From positions 1 through 64,000 of the forward strand of contig VXSB01000013.1 of NCBI GenBank assembly GCA_009838175.1: DNA of 64,000 nt, read 5' to 3'. The notes below the pieces were generated by a model, which was not told where the DNA came from, searched no databases, and saw only the letters and a program-made list of their open reading frames with translations. Shown here piece by piece: positions 23,959 to 33,900 of this stretch. Each line of letters begins with the position of its first letter. Positions within the stretch are counted from its first letter, which is position 1. Origin of the DNA: Chloroflexota bacterium. Its GTDB lineage: Bacteria; Chloroflexota; Dehalococcoidia; Lucifugimonadales; Lucifugimonadaceae. The translations under genes and the position numbers were made by a program.

Positions 23959-25392
23959 TTGCAAGAATCAGACGCAAATCTCGCCTTTGCTCCTGCAACG
24001 GAGCTGTTGACTCTGATCTCTAATGGCGAGGTCTCATCTACCGAACTGACCGAGTTGTACCTGGCGCGCATCGAAGCAATCGACCCGCAACTCAATGCCT
24101 ATGTGACGGTTACTTCCGAACTCGCGCTTGAACAAGCGGCGAAGGCCGACGAAGCAACCGCGCGCGGCGAAAATCTCGGACCGCTCCATGGATTGCCCAT
24201 ATCACTCAAAGACCTCCAGATGACGAAAGGCGTCCGAACCACCGGCGGCTCACTGGCATACAAAGATCGAGTTCCCGATGCCAACGGCACGAGCGTTCAG
24301 CGCATCTTGGACGCAGGCGCCGTCATGCTCGGCAAGACAAACTCTCCCGAGTTCGGACACCTCGGAGCTACCGAGAACAGACTCGGCAAATCCTGTTGGA
24401 ACCCGTGGAATCCCGAACGGACTTCCGGCGGATCGAGCGGCGGAGCCGCGGCGGCCGTTGCTGCTGGCCTATGCTCAGTGGCGACAGGAGGAGACGGCGG
24501 AGGATCAATTCGAATTCCAGCAAGTTTCTGCGGAACCTACGGGATTAAACCGACCCAGGGTCGTGTATCCAGCTATCCAGGCGTCGACGGGATACCCACA
24601 GTCAATCTGTTGGCCCAACAGGGACCGCTATCGCGAACCGTCGCCGATTCCGCGATGCTGCTTCAAGTCATGTCGGGCTACGATCGTCGCGACATCGGAT
24701 CGATGCGGAATCCCGTCCCTGACTTCATCGCCGCCCTCGAAAGAGACTTCGCAGGTCTGAGAATTGGCTGGAGTCTCGGATTTGGTTACGCAGCGGTGGA
24801 TTCAGAGGTCGCTCAATCTGCCGAAGTTGGTGCCCAAGTTTTCGAAGAACTGGGATGCACGGTCGATGAATCTGATCTCGCCCTAGATTCCCCTTTCGAA
24901 ACTTGGATCACCTTTTTCGCATTGAACGCAGTCGCGGCGTACGGCCATCTGTTGGAGGACCACGAAGACCAACTCAGCTGGTACTTCCGCTGGTCATTGG
25001 CTAGAGGCTCGAAGTTGAGCGCCGTCGACTACGCACGCGCGCTCGCGGAACGAGACCGGATGATCGACCAGTTCTGGGCTCAGTTCGACAAATTCGACCT
25101 GCTGCTTTCACCTACGATGGCCGTTACCGCATTCCCGAACGAACAGTACCCAGAAGAGATCGGCGGCAAGGAGCCGACAACGGTTCCGTTCTGGGGTTTC
25201 CTACCGCATACACATCCGATCAACACCATCGGCTTCACAGCCGCCAGCATTCCATGTGGCTTCGACTCCGATGGAATGCCCATCGGCCTACAAATCATCG
25301 GCAAACCCGGAGATGAAGAGACGGTACTTGCAGCGTCCGCGGCTTTCGAAAGAGCCCGACCTTGGGCGCATCACCGCCCGATGGTGTCGTAA
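23959..25392 (+). CDS. amidase-signature family hydrolase (tandem copy 1)
   Basis: This 477-residue amidase hydrolyses a C-N amide bond through the Ser-cisSer-Lys triad. The Lys is in GLPISLKDLQM near 80, the Gly/Ser-rich signature is RTSGGSSGGAAAAVAAG near 155-171, and the nucleophile Ser is in GGDGGGSIRIPASF near 183. The length is normal. The start is probably TTG 23959 (no ATG is available upstream in frame), with a weak ribosome binding site. It is followed after 91 bases by a closely related copy that keeps the same motifs, a tandem duplication. Such enzymes act on aryl or peptide amides, nitrile-derived amides or carbamates; the substrate is unknown. Confidence 0.92.
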   Translation: MQESDANLAFAPATELLTLISNGEVSSTELTELYLARIEAIDPQLNAYVTVTSELALEQAAKADEATARGENLGPLHGLPISLKDLQMTKGVRTTGGSLAYKDRVPDANGTSVQRILDAGAVMLGKTNSPEFGHLGATENRLGKSCWNPWNPERTSGGSSGGAAAAVAAGLCSVATGGDGGGSIRIPASFCGTYGIKPTQGRVSSYPGVDGIPTVNLLAQQGPLSRTVADSAMLLQVMSGYDRRDIGSMRNPVPDFIAALERDFAGLRIGWSLGFGYAAVDSEVAQSAEVGAQVFEELGCTVDESDLALDSPFETWITFFALNAVAAYGHLLEDHEDQLSWYFRWSLARGSKLSAVDYARALAERDRMIDQFWAQFDKFDLLLSPTMAVTAFPNEQYPEEIGGKEPTTVPFWGFLPHTHPINTIGFTAASIPCGFDSDGMPIGLQIIGKPGDEETVLAASAAFERARPWAHHRPMVS

Positions 25393-25483
25393 ACATCTCC
25401 GACACGATACGATACTCCCTAGACCATTAGCTATCCGCGTCACCCTCGCGGCCTAACATTCGGCAACCCAAAAAGAGCCAACC

Positions 25484-26908
25484 ATGCCAAATCTAGATGA
25501 AACCCTCGCCTTCGCACCAGCAACAGAATTGCGAGTATTGATCGCCGACAAGGAGATCACGTCAACAGAACTCACCGAGCTGTATCTATCTCGCATTGAG
25601 GCACTCGACGATCAGCTGCATTCATTCATCACAGTGACACCTGAAATTGCGCTGGATCAGGCGGCAAAGGCAGATGCGGCAACCGCAAAAGGCGAATCGC
25701 TTGGCCCTCTCCACGGTCTTCCAATCTCCATCAAAGACCTCCAAATGACGAAAGGCGTCCGCACCACCGGCGGATCCCTGGCATACAAAGACCGCGTGCC
25801 CGATGCCAACGCGGCGTACATCGACAAGATCTTCGATGCCGGCGCAGTAATGCTCGGCAAGACAAACACCCCTGAGTTCGGCCATCTCGGCACCAGCGAC
25901 AATCGCCTCGGACCGCCATGCGGCAATCCGTGGAATCCGGAGCGGACCTCCGGCGGCTCCAGCGGAGGCGCAGGCTCATCTCTAGCCGCCGGACTCTGCG
26001 CCCTCGCCACAGGCGGAGATGGCGGCGGTTCAATCCGAATCCCCGCTAGCTTCAACGGCATCTACGGCATCAAACCGACTCAAGGCCGCGTTTCCAGCTA
26101 CACCGGAACGGACGGTGCCCCAGCTGCGAACCTCTTCAGCCAGCAAGGACCGATGTCTCGTACCGTCGCAGACTCCGCGCTGCTACTCGAAGTCATGGCG
26201 GGTTACGACCCTCGCGATCCCAGTTCCATGCGCGCTCCTGTCCCTGACTTCAGCGCCGCCGTAGGTCGCGACATCGAAGGATTGAAACTTGGATGGAGCC
26301 TCGGATGGGGATACGCCGCTGTCGATCCTGATGTCGCTGTAGCTGCGGAAGCCGGTGCCAAGGTCTTCGAAGAACTCGGATGCACCGTTGACGAGTCAGA
26401 CATCGTTCTAAATGCCCCGTTCGACACCTGGTACGTCTTATCCGCATCGAGTGCCATCGCCGTTAACGGTAATCTGCCCGCGGATCAACTCACGTGGTAC
26501 GTCAACTACGGCTTGGAGTACGGGCGCAAATTAAGCGTCATCGACTACGGACGCGCCTTGGGAGAACGCGACCGTATGATCCAGCAGTTCTGGGATCAGT
26601 TCGACAAGTTCGATCTTCTTCTCTCGCCCACAATGGCGACTACCGCATTCGAACACGAACAATACCCCGAAGTTATCGGCGGCGAACCAGCGACATGTAT
26701 CCCATGGTGGGGCTACCTGCCACACACGCACCCCATCAACACCATCGGCTTTACCGCCGCCAGCGTACCATGCGGCTTCGACTCCGACGGAATGCCTGTT
26801 GGACTCCACATCGTCGGAAAACCGGGAGACGAAGAGACCGTATTGGCCGCATCCGCAGCGTTCGAAAAGGCTCGACCATGGGCACACATTCGACCGACGG
26901 TGTCATGA
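25484..26908 (+). CDS. amidase-signature family hydrolase (tandem copy 2)
   Basis: This is a 474-residue paralogue of the preceding amidase, with the same triad positions: Lys in GLPISIKDLQM, the signature RTSGGSSGGAGSSLAAG, and Ser in GGDGGGSIRIPASF. The C-terminal half is also strongly shared (HTHPINTIGFTAAS, KPGDEETVLAASAAFE). The main differences lie around residues 310-350, where substrate-pocket helices are expected, so the copies may have diverged in specificity. Its stop is directly followed by the ATG of the GNAT gene, so amidase and acetyltransferase are translationally linked. Confidence 0.92.
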   Translation: MPNLDETLAFAPATELRVLIADKEITSTELTELYLSRIEALDDQLHSFITVTPEIALDQAAKADAATAKGESLGPLHGLPISIKDLQMTKGVRTTGGSLAYKDRVPDANAAYIDKIFDAGAVMLGKTNTPEFGHLGTSDNRLGPPCGNPWNPERTSGGSSGGAGSSLAAGLCALATGGDGGGSIRIPASFNGIYGIKPTQGRVSSYTGTDGAPAANLFSQQGPMSRTVADSALLLEVMAGYDPRDPSSMRAPVPDFSAAVGRDIEGLKLGWSLGWGYAAVDPDVAVAAEAGAKVFEELGCTVDESDIVLNAPFDTWYVLSASSAIAVNGNLPADQLTWYVNYGLEYGRKLSVIDYGRALGERDRMIQQFWDQFDKFDLLLSPTMATTAFEHEQYPEVIGGEPATCIPWWGYLPHTHPINTIGFTAASVPCGFDSDGMPVGLHIVGKPGDEETVLAASAAFEKARPWAHIRPTVS

Positions 26909-27937
26909 ATGCACTCCCATCGATACGAGACTCCCATCGGTGAGCCACTAGCCAAAGAGCTCTTCGCTTTCTGGGAACAGATATTCGGACCCGAAGATCC
27001 CGACATCCCCATCGGCGTCTTCCTAGGTGAAGAGGCCGACCACAACCGTCACGTCGTGCTTGCAGAACGCGATACCGACGTTCTGACAGGGACGTGCGGC
27101 ATGATGACTCCGCGCGCCAACCCCGAATTCGCTGGCATTGGAGAGGTCGCTACGCGATCGGATTACCGGGGGCAAGGCATCGCTGGACGGCTTTGTCGCC
27201 AAGCGCTCGAAGAATTCGCCTCAAACGGCGGCGAAGCCGTCTTCCTCGGCACCGAAAATCCCCACGCCGCGCGCATCTATCACCGCTTAGGCTGGCGACG
27301 CATCGCAAACTCCACCGATTACGTCAACGTCACTACAGGCGAGTCGCCCGAAGAATACTTAGCCGATTACTTCCGCACACCGTCACCCGTCAACATCGTC
27401 ACTGGCGACGCCTCTCTCAGAGTGCCGATGATCCCGCTTCTACTCACACCGCACGACTGGCAGATTCTCGACGGCAACCTCCCAACGCCGATGATCTCTA
27501 CTCGTTATGCTGAGCAGAACTCCTGCATGGGTCTGTGTCGCAAGTACTACTACCTAATCTCTCCCCTTTCGCCCCGCGAAGGGGGACGCGAGCGAGCGCA
27601 GCGAGATCGCAGGGGGATGCCCGCCGCCGAGTGGTTCGCAGCCAAGACGAGCGACGGACGATTGCTTGGAATCTCGACTGCTTGGATCGACACCGACGGC
27701 GTATGCCACGTCGACGGCTTCATCCACGCACGGTTCATGGACTCATACGAAGCGTTGATAAACGCCGCGATCGGTTGGGGGACGCAGCAAGAATCCGTTC
27801 GGATTGCCACGAGAGTCTCCGTCGAAGATGAGGAAAAGCAATCGAAATTTGAGGCGGTCGGTTTTCGCGTTGGGCCTGCGGACAGCGCGTTTACTATCGG
27901 CGACCGCGAGGTCAAGGCGATAACGATGTCGCTTTGA
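26909..27937 (+). CDS. GNAT-family acetyltransferase carrying an in-frame repeat element
   Basis: This 342-residue protein has an N-terminal GNAT domain: GEVATRSDYRGQGIAGRLCR is the acetyl-CoA loop (near 75-94), and HAARIYHRLGWRR is motif B. The second half has no motif I recognise; it ends with VEDEEKQSKFEAVGFRVG, which looks like the end of a second GNAT-like fold. Residues 217-238 (PLSPREGGRERAQRD and on) are encoded by a palindromic repeat that interrupts otherwise normal sequence. The start immediately abuts the amidase stop. The 3' end overlaps the convergent NUDIX gene by 26 bases. Confidence 0.85.
   Translation: MHSHRYETPIGEPLAKELFAFWEQIFGPEDPDIPIGVFLGEEADHNRHVVLAERDTDVLTGTCGMMTPRANPEFAGIGEVATRSDYRGQGIAGRLCRQALEEFASNGGEAVFLGTENPHAARIYHRLGWRRIANSTDYVNVTTGESPEEYLADYFRTPSPVNIVTGDASLRVPMIPLLLTPHDWQILDGNLPTPMISTRYAEQNSCMGLCRKYYYLISPLSPREGGRERAQRDRRGMPAAEWFAAKTSDGRLLGISTAWIDTDGVCHVDGFIHARFMDSYEALINAAIGWGTQQESVRIATRVSVEDEEKQSKFEAVGFRVGPADSAFTIGDREVKAITMSL
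27559..27622 (+). repeat. palindromic repeat inserted in the GNAT coding frame
   Basis: A 64-base unit starting CTCTCCCCTTTCG and ending GGGGGATGCCC lies inside the acetyltransferase gene. Its first part folds into a 9-bp hairpin (CCCCTTTCG 27563-27571 with CGAAGGGGG 27577-27585, one G-U pair). The same kind of unit, with the same ends, lies inside the second gamma-glutamyltransferase gene at 44134-44203. Both leave the host frame open. Confidence 0.7.
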
Positions 27938-28457
27938 TAGCAGTTTCGATGTAAGTCTCCTGTCCAGTGCCAAGGGTCATTTGGCGAACCTGATCGATCG
28001 AAACGAATTCAGCTCCAATTTCATAGCCATCTGTCTCCCTCAGTTCAGGGTGGTATTTTCCCGGAATGCCCGCGTATACGACTTGGAGGAAGTCGGGTTG
28101 CGTCCCCTGACCCTCAGACATTGGGCGGACGTGCGTGAAGTGCAATACCCCGATCGGTGTGCAAAATACCAAGCTCCAGCCAGTCTCTTCAATCACTTCT
28201 CGCCGCATCGCCTCTTCGGGTGATTCGCCAGGCTCGAGTTTGCCGCCAGGAATTATGTGAACCCCGTCACGATCTTGGACCAACAGCACCTGGTCGCCAT
28301 CGATCACCACTGCTCGGGCGGACGACACGTATCTGACGGGAGGCATCTTGTCAGTCAGGTAACACCTGATTCGCATCGTGCCGAGTGGCGGCCAGATTTG
28401 CGTTTCTTCCTCAAACACAGTCAGCGGAGATAGGAACTTTTCCAGGCCGTCATCCAT
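27912..28457 (-). CDS. NUDIX hydrolase
   Basis: This 181-residue protein contains the complete NUDIX box GGKLEPGES-PEEAMRREVIEETG (around 72-94), which binds Mg2+ and cleaves nucleoside diphosphates linked to another moiety. The strand before it, AVVIDGDQVLLVQDRDG, is typical. The N-terminal 40 residues are extra compared with the minimal domain. Substrate unknown: candidates are oxidised nucleotides, NADH or nucleotide sugars. It is convergent with and overlaps the GNAT gene. Confidence 0.9.
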   Translation of the reverse strand: MDDGLEKFLSPLTVFEEETQIWPPLGTMRIRCYLTDKMPPVRYVSSARAVVIDGDQVLLVQDRDGVHIIPGGKLEPGESPEEAMRREVIEETGWSLVFCTPIGVLHFTHVRPMSEGQGTQPDFLQVVYAGIPGKYHPELRETDGYEIGAEFVSIDQVRQMTLGTGQETYIETAIKATSLSP

Positions 28458-28547
28458 CTCATGGAGTCTCGCGCAGCACGCGACGCAGTTCGATTAAGCT
28501 TCCTCGGCTGGACGGCATTCCCGTAGTTATGTGTTCTGTCAGAACTC

Positions 28548-29033
28548 TCACACTAACCTCTTCACCATCACAAACACTGGCACCTCGATCGTCTCGCAGG
28601 ATCCGTCGTCCTCCAACCGTGTCCAACGGTCCATCACCGCGTCGCCACACATCCGGTATCCTAACCTGCGGTAAAGCCGGGTCGCATCTTCATTGTCGAT
28701 CTCTACCTCTAGGTTGACTTCGTCCATACCGGATTCGGCGGCTATGGCTTCGACAGCTTTTACTAATGCGGTGCCCACGCCGTTGCGCCGAAATGTGGGG
28801 CCGACATCGAGCGAGAACAACCGCAGTGAGTCCCTCCTCTGAAAACGGCCTCCTCCGATGCTTACACAACCAACTGCTCGACCCTCTTTGACCGCTACGA
28901 GCATAGTGCGGAATCCCTTCCTGCTCTCCTCCAATCGCCGTTCGATCTGCGCGGCACTGATCCCAGGAGCATGTGATTCAGCCAGTGACTCCAAGTCACA
29001 ATCCGTCGCAATCCGGATTTCTACCGCAGACAT
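28548..29033 (-). CDS. GNAT-family N-acetyltransferase (RimI-like)
   Basis: This compact GNAT protein of about 161 residues ends motif A with FSLDVGPTFRRNGVGTALVKAV and has the RimI-like sequence NLEVEIDNEDATRLYRRLGYR as motif B. I chose the ATG at 29033 (MSAVEIRIATD), 14 bases after the stop of the HAD gene, over longer in-frame starts that would overlap it and add a basic, non-conserved leader. Likely target: an amine of a small molecule or a protein N-terminus. Confidence 0.85.
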   Translation of the reverse strand: MSAVEIRIATDCDLESLAESHAPGISAAQIERRLEESRKGFRTMLVAVKEGRAVGCVSIGGGRFQRRDSLRLFSLDVGPTFRRNGVGTALVKAVEAIAAESGMDEVNLEVEIDNEDATRLYRRLGYRMCGDAVMDRWTRLEDDGSCETIEVPVFVMVKRLV

Positions 29034-29046
29034 TGTCGTGTCACGT

Positions 29047-29766
29047 CTATTGCCCATGCTTCGTTTGGCTCGCGCGCGACGTCGATGAAAGAACCCCGAC
29101 AACATCCCGCAACTCCGCAACATGATCAACGACGTAATCCGGCGTTTCAAGATTGTCCGGAAATTGCCGACCGCGCCGGACCCACGCGGCTTTCATCCCG
29201 AACCGTTTGGCTCCGTCAACGTCGGCTCGCGGATTGTCACCGACAAACATTACCTGCTCAGGAGACGCGAGACCAGTCAGTTCCAGTGCGTCGCGGAAAA
29301 TCCTCGGGTCTGGTTTCTTATAGCCAGCAGCCTCCGAAACGATGATGAAAGGGGCGAGTTCATCGAGACCAGCCGCCCGGCAGGCGATGTGCTGAGTAAC
29401 AGTGGTTCCGTTGGTGACGATGCCCCACGGCACTCCTCGACGATTGAGGTCCGCGAGGAGACGGTTGTTATCCGCATCCGGTTGCACATGCTGTTTCATC
29501 TCGGAGCGGTAATACGGCAGCAACCGCTCCAGTTCGAGCCCCGCTTCGGGCCATTCGTTGACCCACCGCGCGAACATCTCGTCGCGCGGGACGTATCCGT
29601 CTTCGTCCCACCGCACCATCTTGGCTACCGTTTCATCCCGCGTCATTGATGTCGCGTCGCGAAGCCGTTCCTCATAGAAGCGCGTGGCGAAACGTACGAA
29701 CGCGGCCTCTCGATCGATAAGAGTGTTGTCTAGGTCGAAAAGAAAGCCGTATACGGTTTTATCCAA
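29047..29766 (-). CDS. HAD-superfamily hydrolase (YjjG/subfamily IA type)
   Basis: This is a phosphatase of about 239 residues with HAD motif I FLFDLDNTLID (nucleophile Asp), motif II IVTNGT (Thr/Ser), motif III GYKKPDPRIF (Lys) and motif IV VMFVGDNPRADV (acidic pair). The helical insert between motif I and II is the C1 cap. I place the start at TTG 29766 because GGAGG lies six bases upstream; the frame is open further but without a binding site. It forms a short operon with the downstream GNAT gene. Likely substrates are nucleoside or sugar monophosphates. Confidence 0.9.
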   Translation of the reverse strand: MDKTVYGFLFDLDNTLIDREAAFVRFATRFYEERLRDATSMTRDETVAKMVRWDEDGYVPRDEMFARWVNEWPEAGLELERLLPYYRSEMKQHVQPDADNNRLLADLNRRGVPWGIVTNGTTVTQHIACRAAGLDELAPFIIVSEAAGYKKPDPRIFRDALELTGLASPEQVMFVGDNPRADVDGAKRFGMKAAWVRRGRQFPDNLETPDYVVDHVAELRDVVGVLSSTSRASQTKHGQ

Positions 29767-29818
29767 TGTTTTCCTCCGATATTGGACGCATCCACCGATT
29801 GTAAGCTTCGACCTCACC

Positions 29819-29883
29819 GTCGTTCCCACGCAGGCCCGTCATTGCCGCGCAGTTGGGAACCCAGAGGTGCAGGGGCAAAGGGA
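29819..29883. repeat. dispersed intergenic repeat (CGTC-ATT-CCGCGC type)
   Basis: This intergenic sequence contains CGTCGTTCCCACGCAGG, CCCGTCATTGCCGCGCAG and TGGGAACCCAGAGG. It resembles the short palindromic repeat family also seen at 40240, 47446 and 62664 in this window. GTTCCCA and TGGGAAC can pair. It separates the divergent HAD gene and the hydrolase at 29936. Confidence 0.55.
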
Positions 29884-29935
29884 TGCCTATGAATAACATG
29901 ATTCTGAAACGACCCTTCAACAAGAACCCGCCAAC

Positions 29936-30964
29936 ATGACCGAGCCAACACTTTCACCCTCCCTCTTTCACCGCCACCTTATGGAGATCGTGCAACCTGC
30001 GATGTCTTACGATGGCGGCGATGTCGCTGAATGGCAAGCCCGATTACGGCCCAAAGTCCGCGAACTCGTAGGATTCCCCCACGGCGACCGAATCGCCCTC
30101 AACCCACGATCCCTCTGGAAACGAGACCACGAATACGGAACAATCGAAAAACTCGTCCTCAACAGCGAACCGGGCTCCGACATCCTCGCCTACCTTTGCT
30201 TGCCAGCAAACGCGGCACCACCGTACCCGTTCTTCATCTGCGTCCAAGGGCACACCACCGGGATGCACCACTCGATCGCGGTGGAACGCGACGATAACAG
30301 CATTCCGATGCAAATCGAAGGCGACCGAGACTTCGGCCTCCAATGCATGGCACGCGGCATCGGGGCCTTGTGTATCGAGCAACGCTCATTCGGCGAACGT
30401 CGCGAGCGGCATCAGGAATGGGTATCGACTCACCCGTGTCACGACGCCACAATGCAGGCTTTGATGCTTGGACGGCCACTGATCGGACAGCGTATCTTCG
30501 ATGTCGATCGCGGTCTTGACTTCCTCGAAACCCGCGACGACGTCGATTGGTCGCGCATCGGCATCATGGGTAACTCCGGCGGCGGCACCATCAGCGTCTT
30601 TTCAGCCGCTCTCCTCCCGCGCATCACCCACGCCATGCCATCCTGCTACTTCTGCACCTTCCGCGATTCGATCATGTCGATCTATCACTGCGCCGACAAT
30701 TACGTCCCTGGGTTGCTCCCATTCGCCGAGAATGCCGATGTGATGGGACTGTTCGCGCCGCGCCCAGTGGTTGTCGTCTGTGGCAAAGAAGATCCTCAGT
30801 TCCCGGTTGACGGTGTGATGCGCGCATTCTCAGACCTGCAAAAGATCTATCGAGCAGCCGGTGCCCCTGACCGCTGTCACCTAGTAGTTGGCGAAGGCGG
30901 ACACCGCTTTTACGCCGACGATGCCTGGCCCGTCATGTTGGGGGAACTTCAAAAGGTCACCTGA
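29936..30964 (+). CDS. alpha/beta hydrolase (acetyl-xylan-esterase/Abhydrolase_7-like)
   Basis: This 342-residue protein has a serine hydrolase fold of the dienelactone/acetyl-esterase type. The oxyanion strand is FICVQGHTTGMHH, the nucleophile elbow is IGIMGNSGGGTIS (near 213), the acid is probably Asp in VVCGKEDPQFP, and the base is His in VGEGGHRFYADDAW. A long insertion before the elbow (RHQEWVSTHPCHDATMQALM) is typical of this family of bacterial ester hydrolases. The absence of a signal peptide suggests cytoplasmic action. Its end overlaps the convergent ABC exporter gene by 16 bases. Confidence 0.85.
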   Translation: MTEPTLSPSLFHRHLMEIVQPAMSYDGGDVAEWQARLRPKVRELVGFPHGDRIALNPRSLWKRDHEYGTIEKLVLNSEPGSDILAYLCLPANAAPPYPFFICVQGHTTGMHHSIAVERDDNSIPMQIEGDRDFGLQCMARGIGALCIEQRSFGERRERHQEWVSTHPCHDATMQALMLGRPLIGQRIFDVDRGLDFLETRDDVDWSRIGIMGNSGGGTISVFSAALLPRITHAMPSCYFCTFRDSIMSIYHCADNYVPGLLPFAENADVMGLFAPRPVVVVCGKEDPQFPVDGVMRAFSDLQKIYRAAGAPDRCHLVVGEGGHRFYADDAWPVMLGELQKVT

Positions 30965-33900
30965 GCCGACACGAGCTGAGCGTATAAACCGCCACGCGCT
31001 AGCAATTGGTCGTGCGTCCCCCGCTCGACGACCTCGCCCTCGTTGAGGACTAAGATGGTATCGGCGTCACGTATCGTGGAGAGTCGGTGCGCGATGACTA
31101 CCGTCGTCCTACCGACCATCAATCGATCCAGTGCTTCTCGAACTGTCGTCTCACTGATCGCATCTAAGTGTGATGTCGCCTCGTCGAGTATCAATACCGG
31201 AGCGTTCTTGAGAATTGCGCGAGCGATCGCTATTCGCTGCCTCTGACCTCCAGATAGCTGCATGCCACGTTCGCCGACTCGAGTGTCGTAACCATCCGGG
31301 AACGTCTCGATGAAATCGGCCGCGTTCGCCTGTCTCGCCGCATCTGCAACCTCGGCATCGGTGGCATCCCCACGTCCAAGTCGGATGTTTTCGCGGATCG
31401 TGTTGTTGAAAAGATAGGTGTCTTGAGCCACGAGCGCCATACGGCCGCGCAGATCGTCGAGTTTGAACTCTCCTAGCCGATTGCCCTCCAATGCAATGGA
31501 TCCTTGATCCGGATCCCAGAACCGCATCATCAAATAGGCGATGGTTGTCTTTCCGGCTCCCGACCGACCAACGATAGCCACAGTCTTGCCCGAACCAATA
31601 TCCAGCGACACGTCAACCAACGCTTGCGGATCGCCCTCCGCGTAAGTGAACGCCACCTCCTCAAATTCGACCGAAGGAGTCGTTGACGAAGTTTCATCCT
31701 TGCTCGCTTTCACTCCCGGTCCATCCCTAACCGGAACTGCTTCGTCATGAATCGCGAGGATACGGCGTGAAGCGGCCAGCGTCTCCATCATCTGCTTCAT
31801 CGTCCGCGCCAACTCAGTCACCGGACTAAACGATGCCAACGCAAGCACGCTGACCAATGGTAAGTGCGTACGTTCCAGTTGACCATCCAGTACCAGCCAC
31901 ACACCCATCGCCAAAACCGCAAGCCCGCCGATGCCCATCATCGCCTCGATGAAGCCGATTTGAAACGCTTGAGACTTCTGGAACCTGACGAGATGCCCGG
32001 CATAGTCCCAACCCTTTTCGGCCAACTCATCGTTTCGGTCTCTGCCACGCCCAAATGCCGAGATTTCTCGCATCCCTTGAATGCTGTCCACCATGTAGGC
32101 GTGAATATCCCCCATCCCGCCGCGAATTTCATCGCCAAGACGCTCAGTCCGTTCATTGGCAAAGTACGGGCTTACCGCCACCGCAACTAGGAACGGAGCC
32201 AACACCGCGGCGATCGGCCAAGAAATAACCAGCAACGCCACGAGCAATCCACCCGGTATCAGGATCGCCACGATCATCGGAGAAACCGCGTGACCGAAGA
32301 AATACTCCACCGTCTCGACATCTCCACCCACGACGCTGACAAAGTCGCCGGAGCGACGACGGACCATGTACGCCGGGGTTAACGGTTCCAGCTTTTCGTA
32401 CAAATCGATACGCATCTTCGCCAATAGCCGAAACGCCATGTCGTGAGCTTGCCACGTCTCCAGATAAAACATCAACGCGGACAACGGCGCCAAAATACAC
32501 ACCGCAATCACCAACGTCGTCAACGGTTCATCGCGGAACACCGCGCCGACCAGCAGAGCCGTGAGTGCGCCGAGAATGATCACGGAACCGTGATTCAGCA
32601 TCCCCAGAGCGACAGTTCCCAAGAACTGCCATCGAACCGGGCGAACCAGGCCCAACAACCTAATCCACACCGCCAAAGATCGGATGTTCACTTCTTCGTC
32701 ACCTCTGGATGTTCGTGACGAAGGCCCGTGATGATGGTGACCAGTCGATGAGCGCGGCAGATCCGGCAGGTCGTCGACCGAGACCTGATGCCGAGTCGTA
32801 TCAATCGCATCTGGAACTGGAGCGCCGACACTCTCGTCGGTCTGTTGCCGCATCAACCCGGCGTAAGTCCCGTCCGCAGCCATCAACTCAACGTGCGACC
32901 CAATCTCTACCGCTTGCCCTTCATCCAACACCAAGATTCGGTCGGCATTGATGACACTCGAAAGACGGTGAGCAATCACGAGCGTCGTCCGATTCTCCAT
33001 CAGTCGGTCAAGCGCTTCCTGTATCACCGATTCGTTCTCTGCATCTACGCTCGAGAGCGCTTCGTCAAGCAATAAGATCGGAGCATTCTTCAGCAGTGCT
33101 CGCGCGATCGCCAACCTCTGACGCTGGCCTCCTGACAGTCGGACCGCGCGTTCGCCGACCACCGTCTCATAGCCCTCCGGCAAACGCGTGATGAACTCGT
33201 GCGCATTGGCAGCGCGCGCAGCATCCTCTAGTTCGGTCTGAGTAGCATCGGGTTTCCCGAATCGCAGATTGTCGGCAACAGTCCCGTGAAAAAGATACGT
33301 GTCCTGAGTAACGACCGAAATATTGTCCCTGACGGTGCTGAGGGGTAGTTCGCGCAAGTCGTGACCACCGAGTCTTATTGCGCCTTCCTGCGGATCGTAG
33401 AACCGATACATCAACCAGACCAGCGTCGATTTCCCGGCACCGCTCGCTCCTACCACTCCGAGCTTTTCGCCTTGTCGCAATTCAAACGACACATTACTCA
33501 ACGCCGACCGGTGCCCACTTTCGTATCCGAATGTCACGCGATCGAAAGTCACTTCTGGAATGATGTCCAGCACTGATCGATCCGCAACCGAATCGGGTTC
33601 GACAATCGCAACGGGCTCGTCAAGTATCCCGAACACGCTTTGCGCCGACGACAGCGTCGCCATTCCTTGGTGATAGAGGTTCACAAGCTCTCGCATCGGC
33701 CTGAATACCTCGACACCCAGCATGAGAACAATCAACAGCGGTCGCAGCTCCATGTCGCCGTTGCTGACTCTGATAGCGCCTACCGCGAGCGCAACTACAG
33801 CACCAGTCGTCATGAACAATATCGATGTCCCGCTCGTTGCTTGGTTAGCGGCGACCACGCCCATGGTGCTCCGGTACAGATCGTGGACGCGGTGCGCCAA

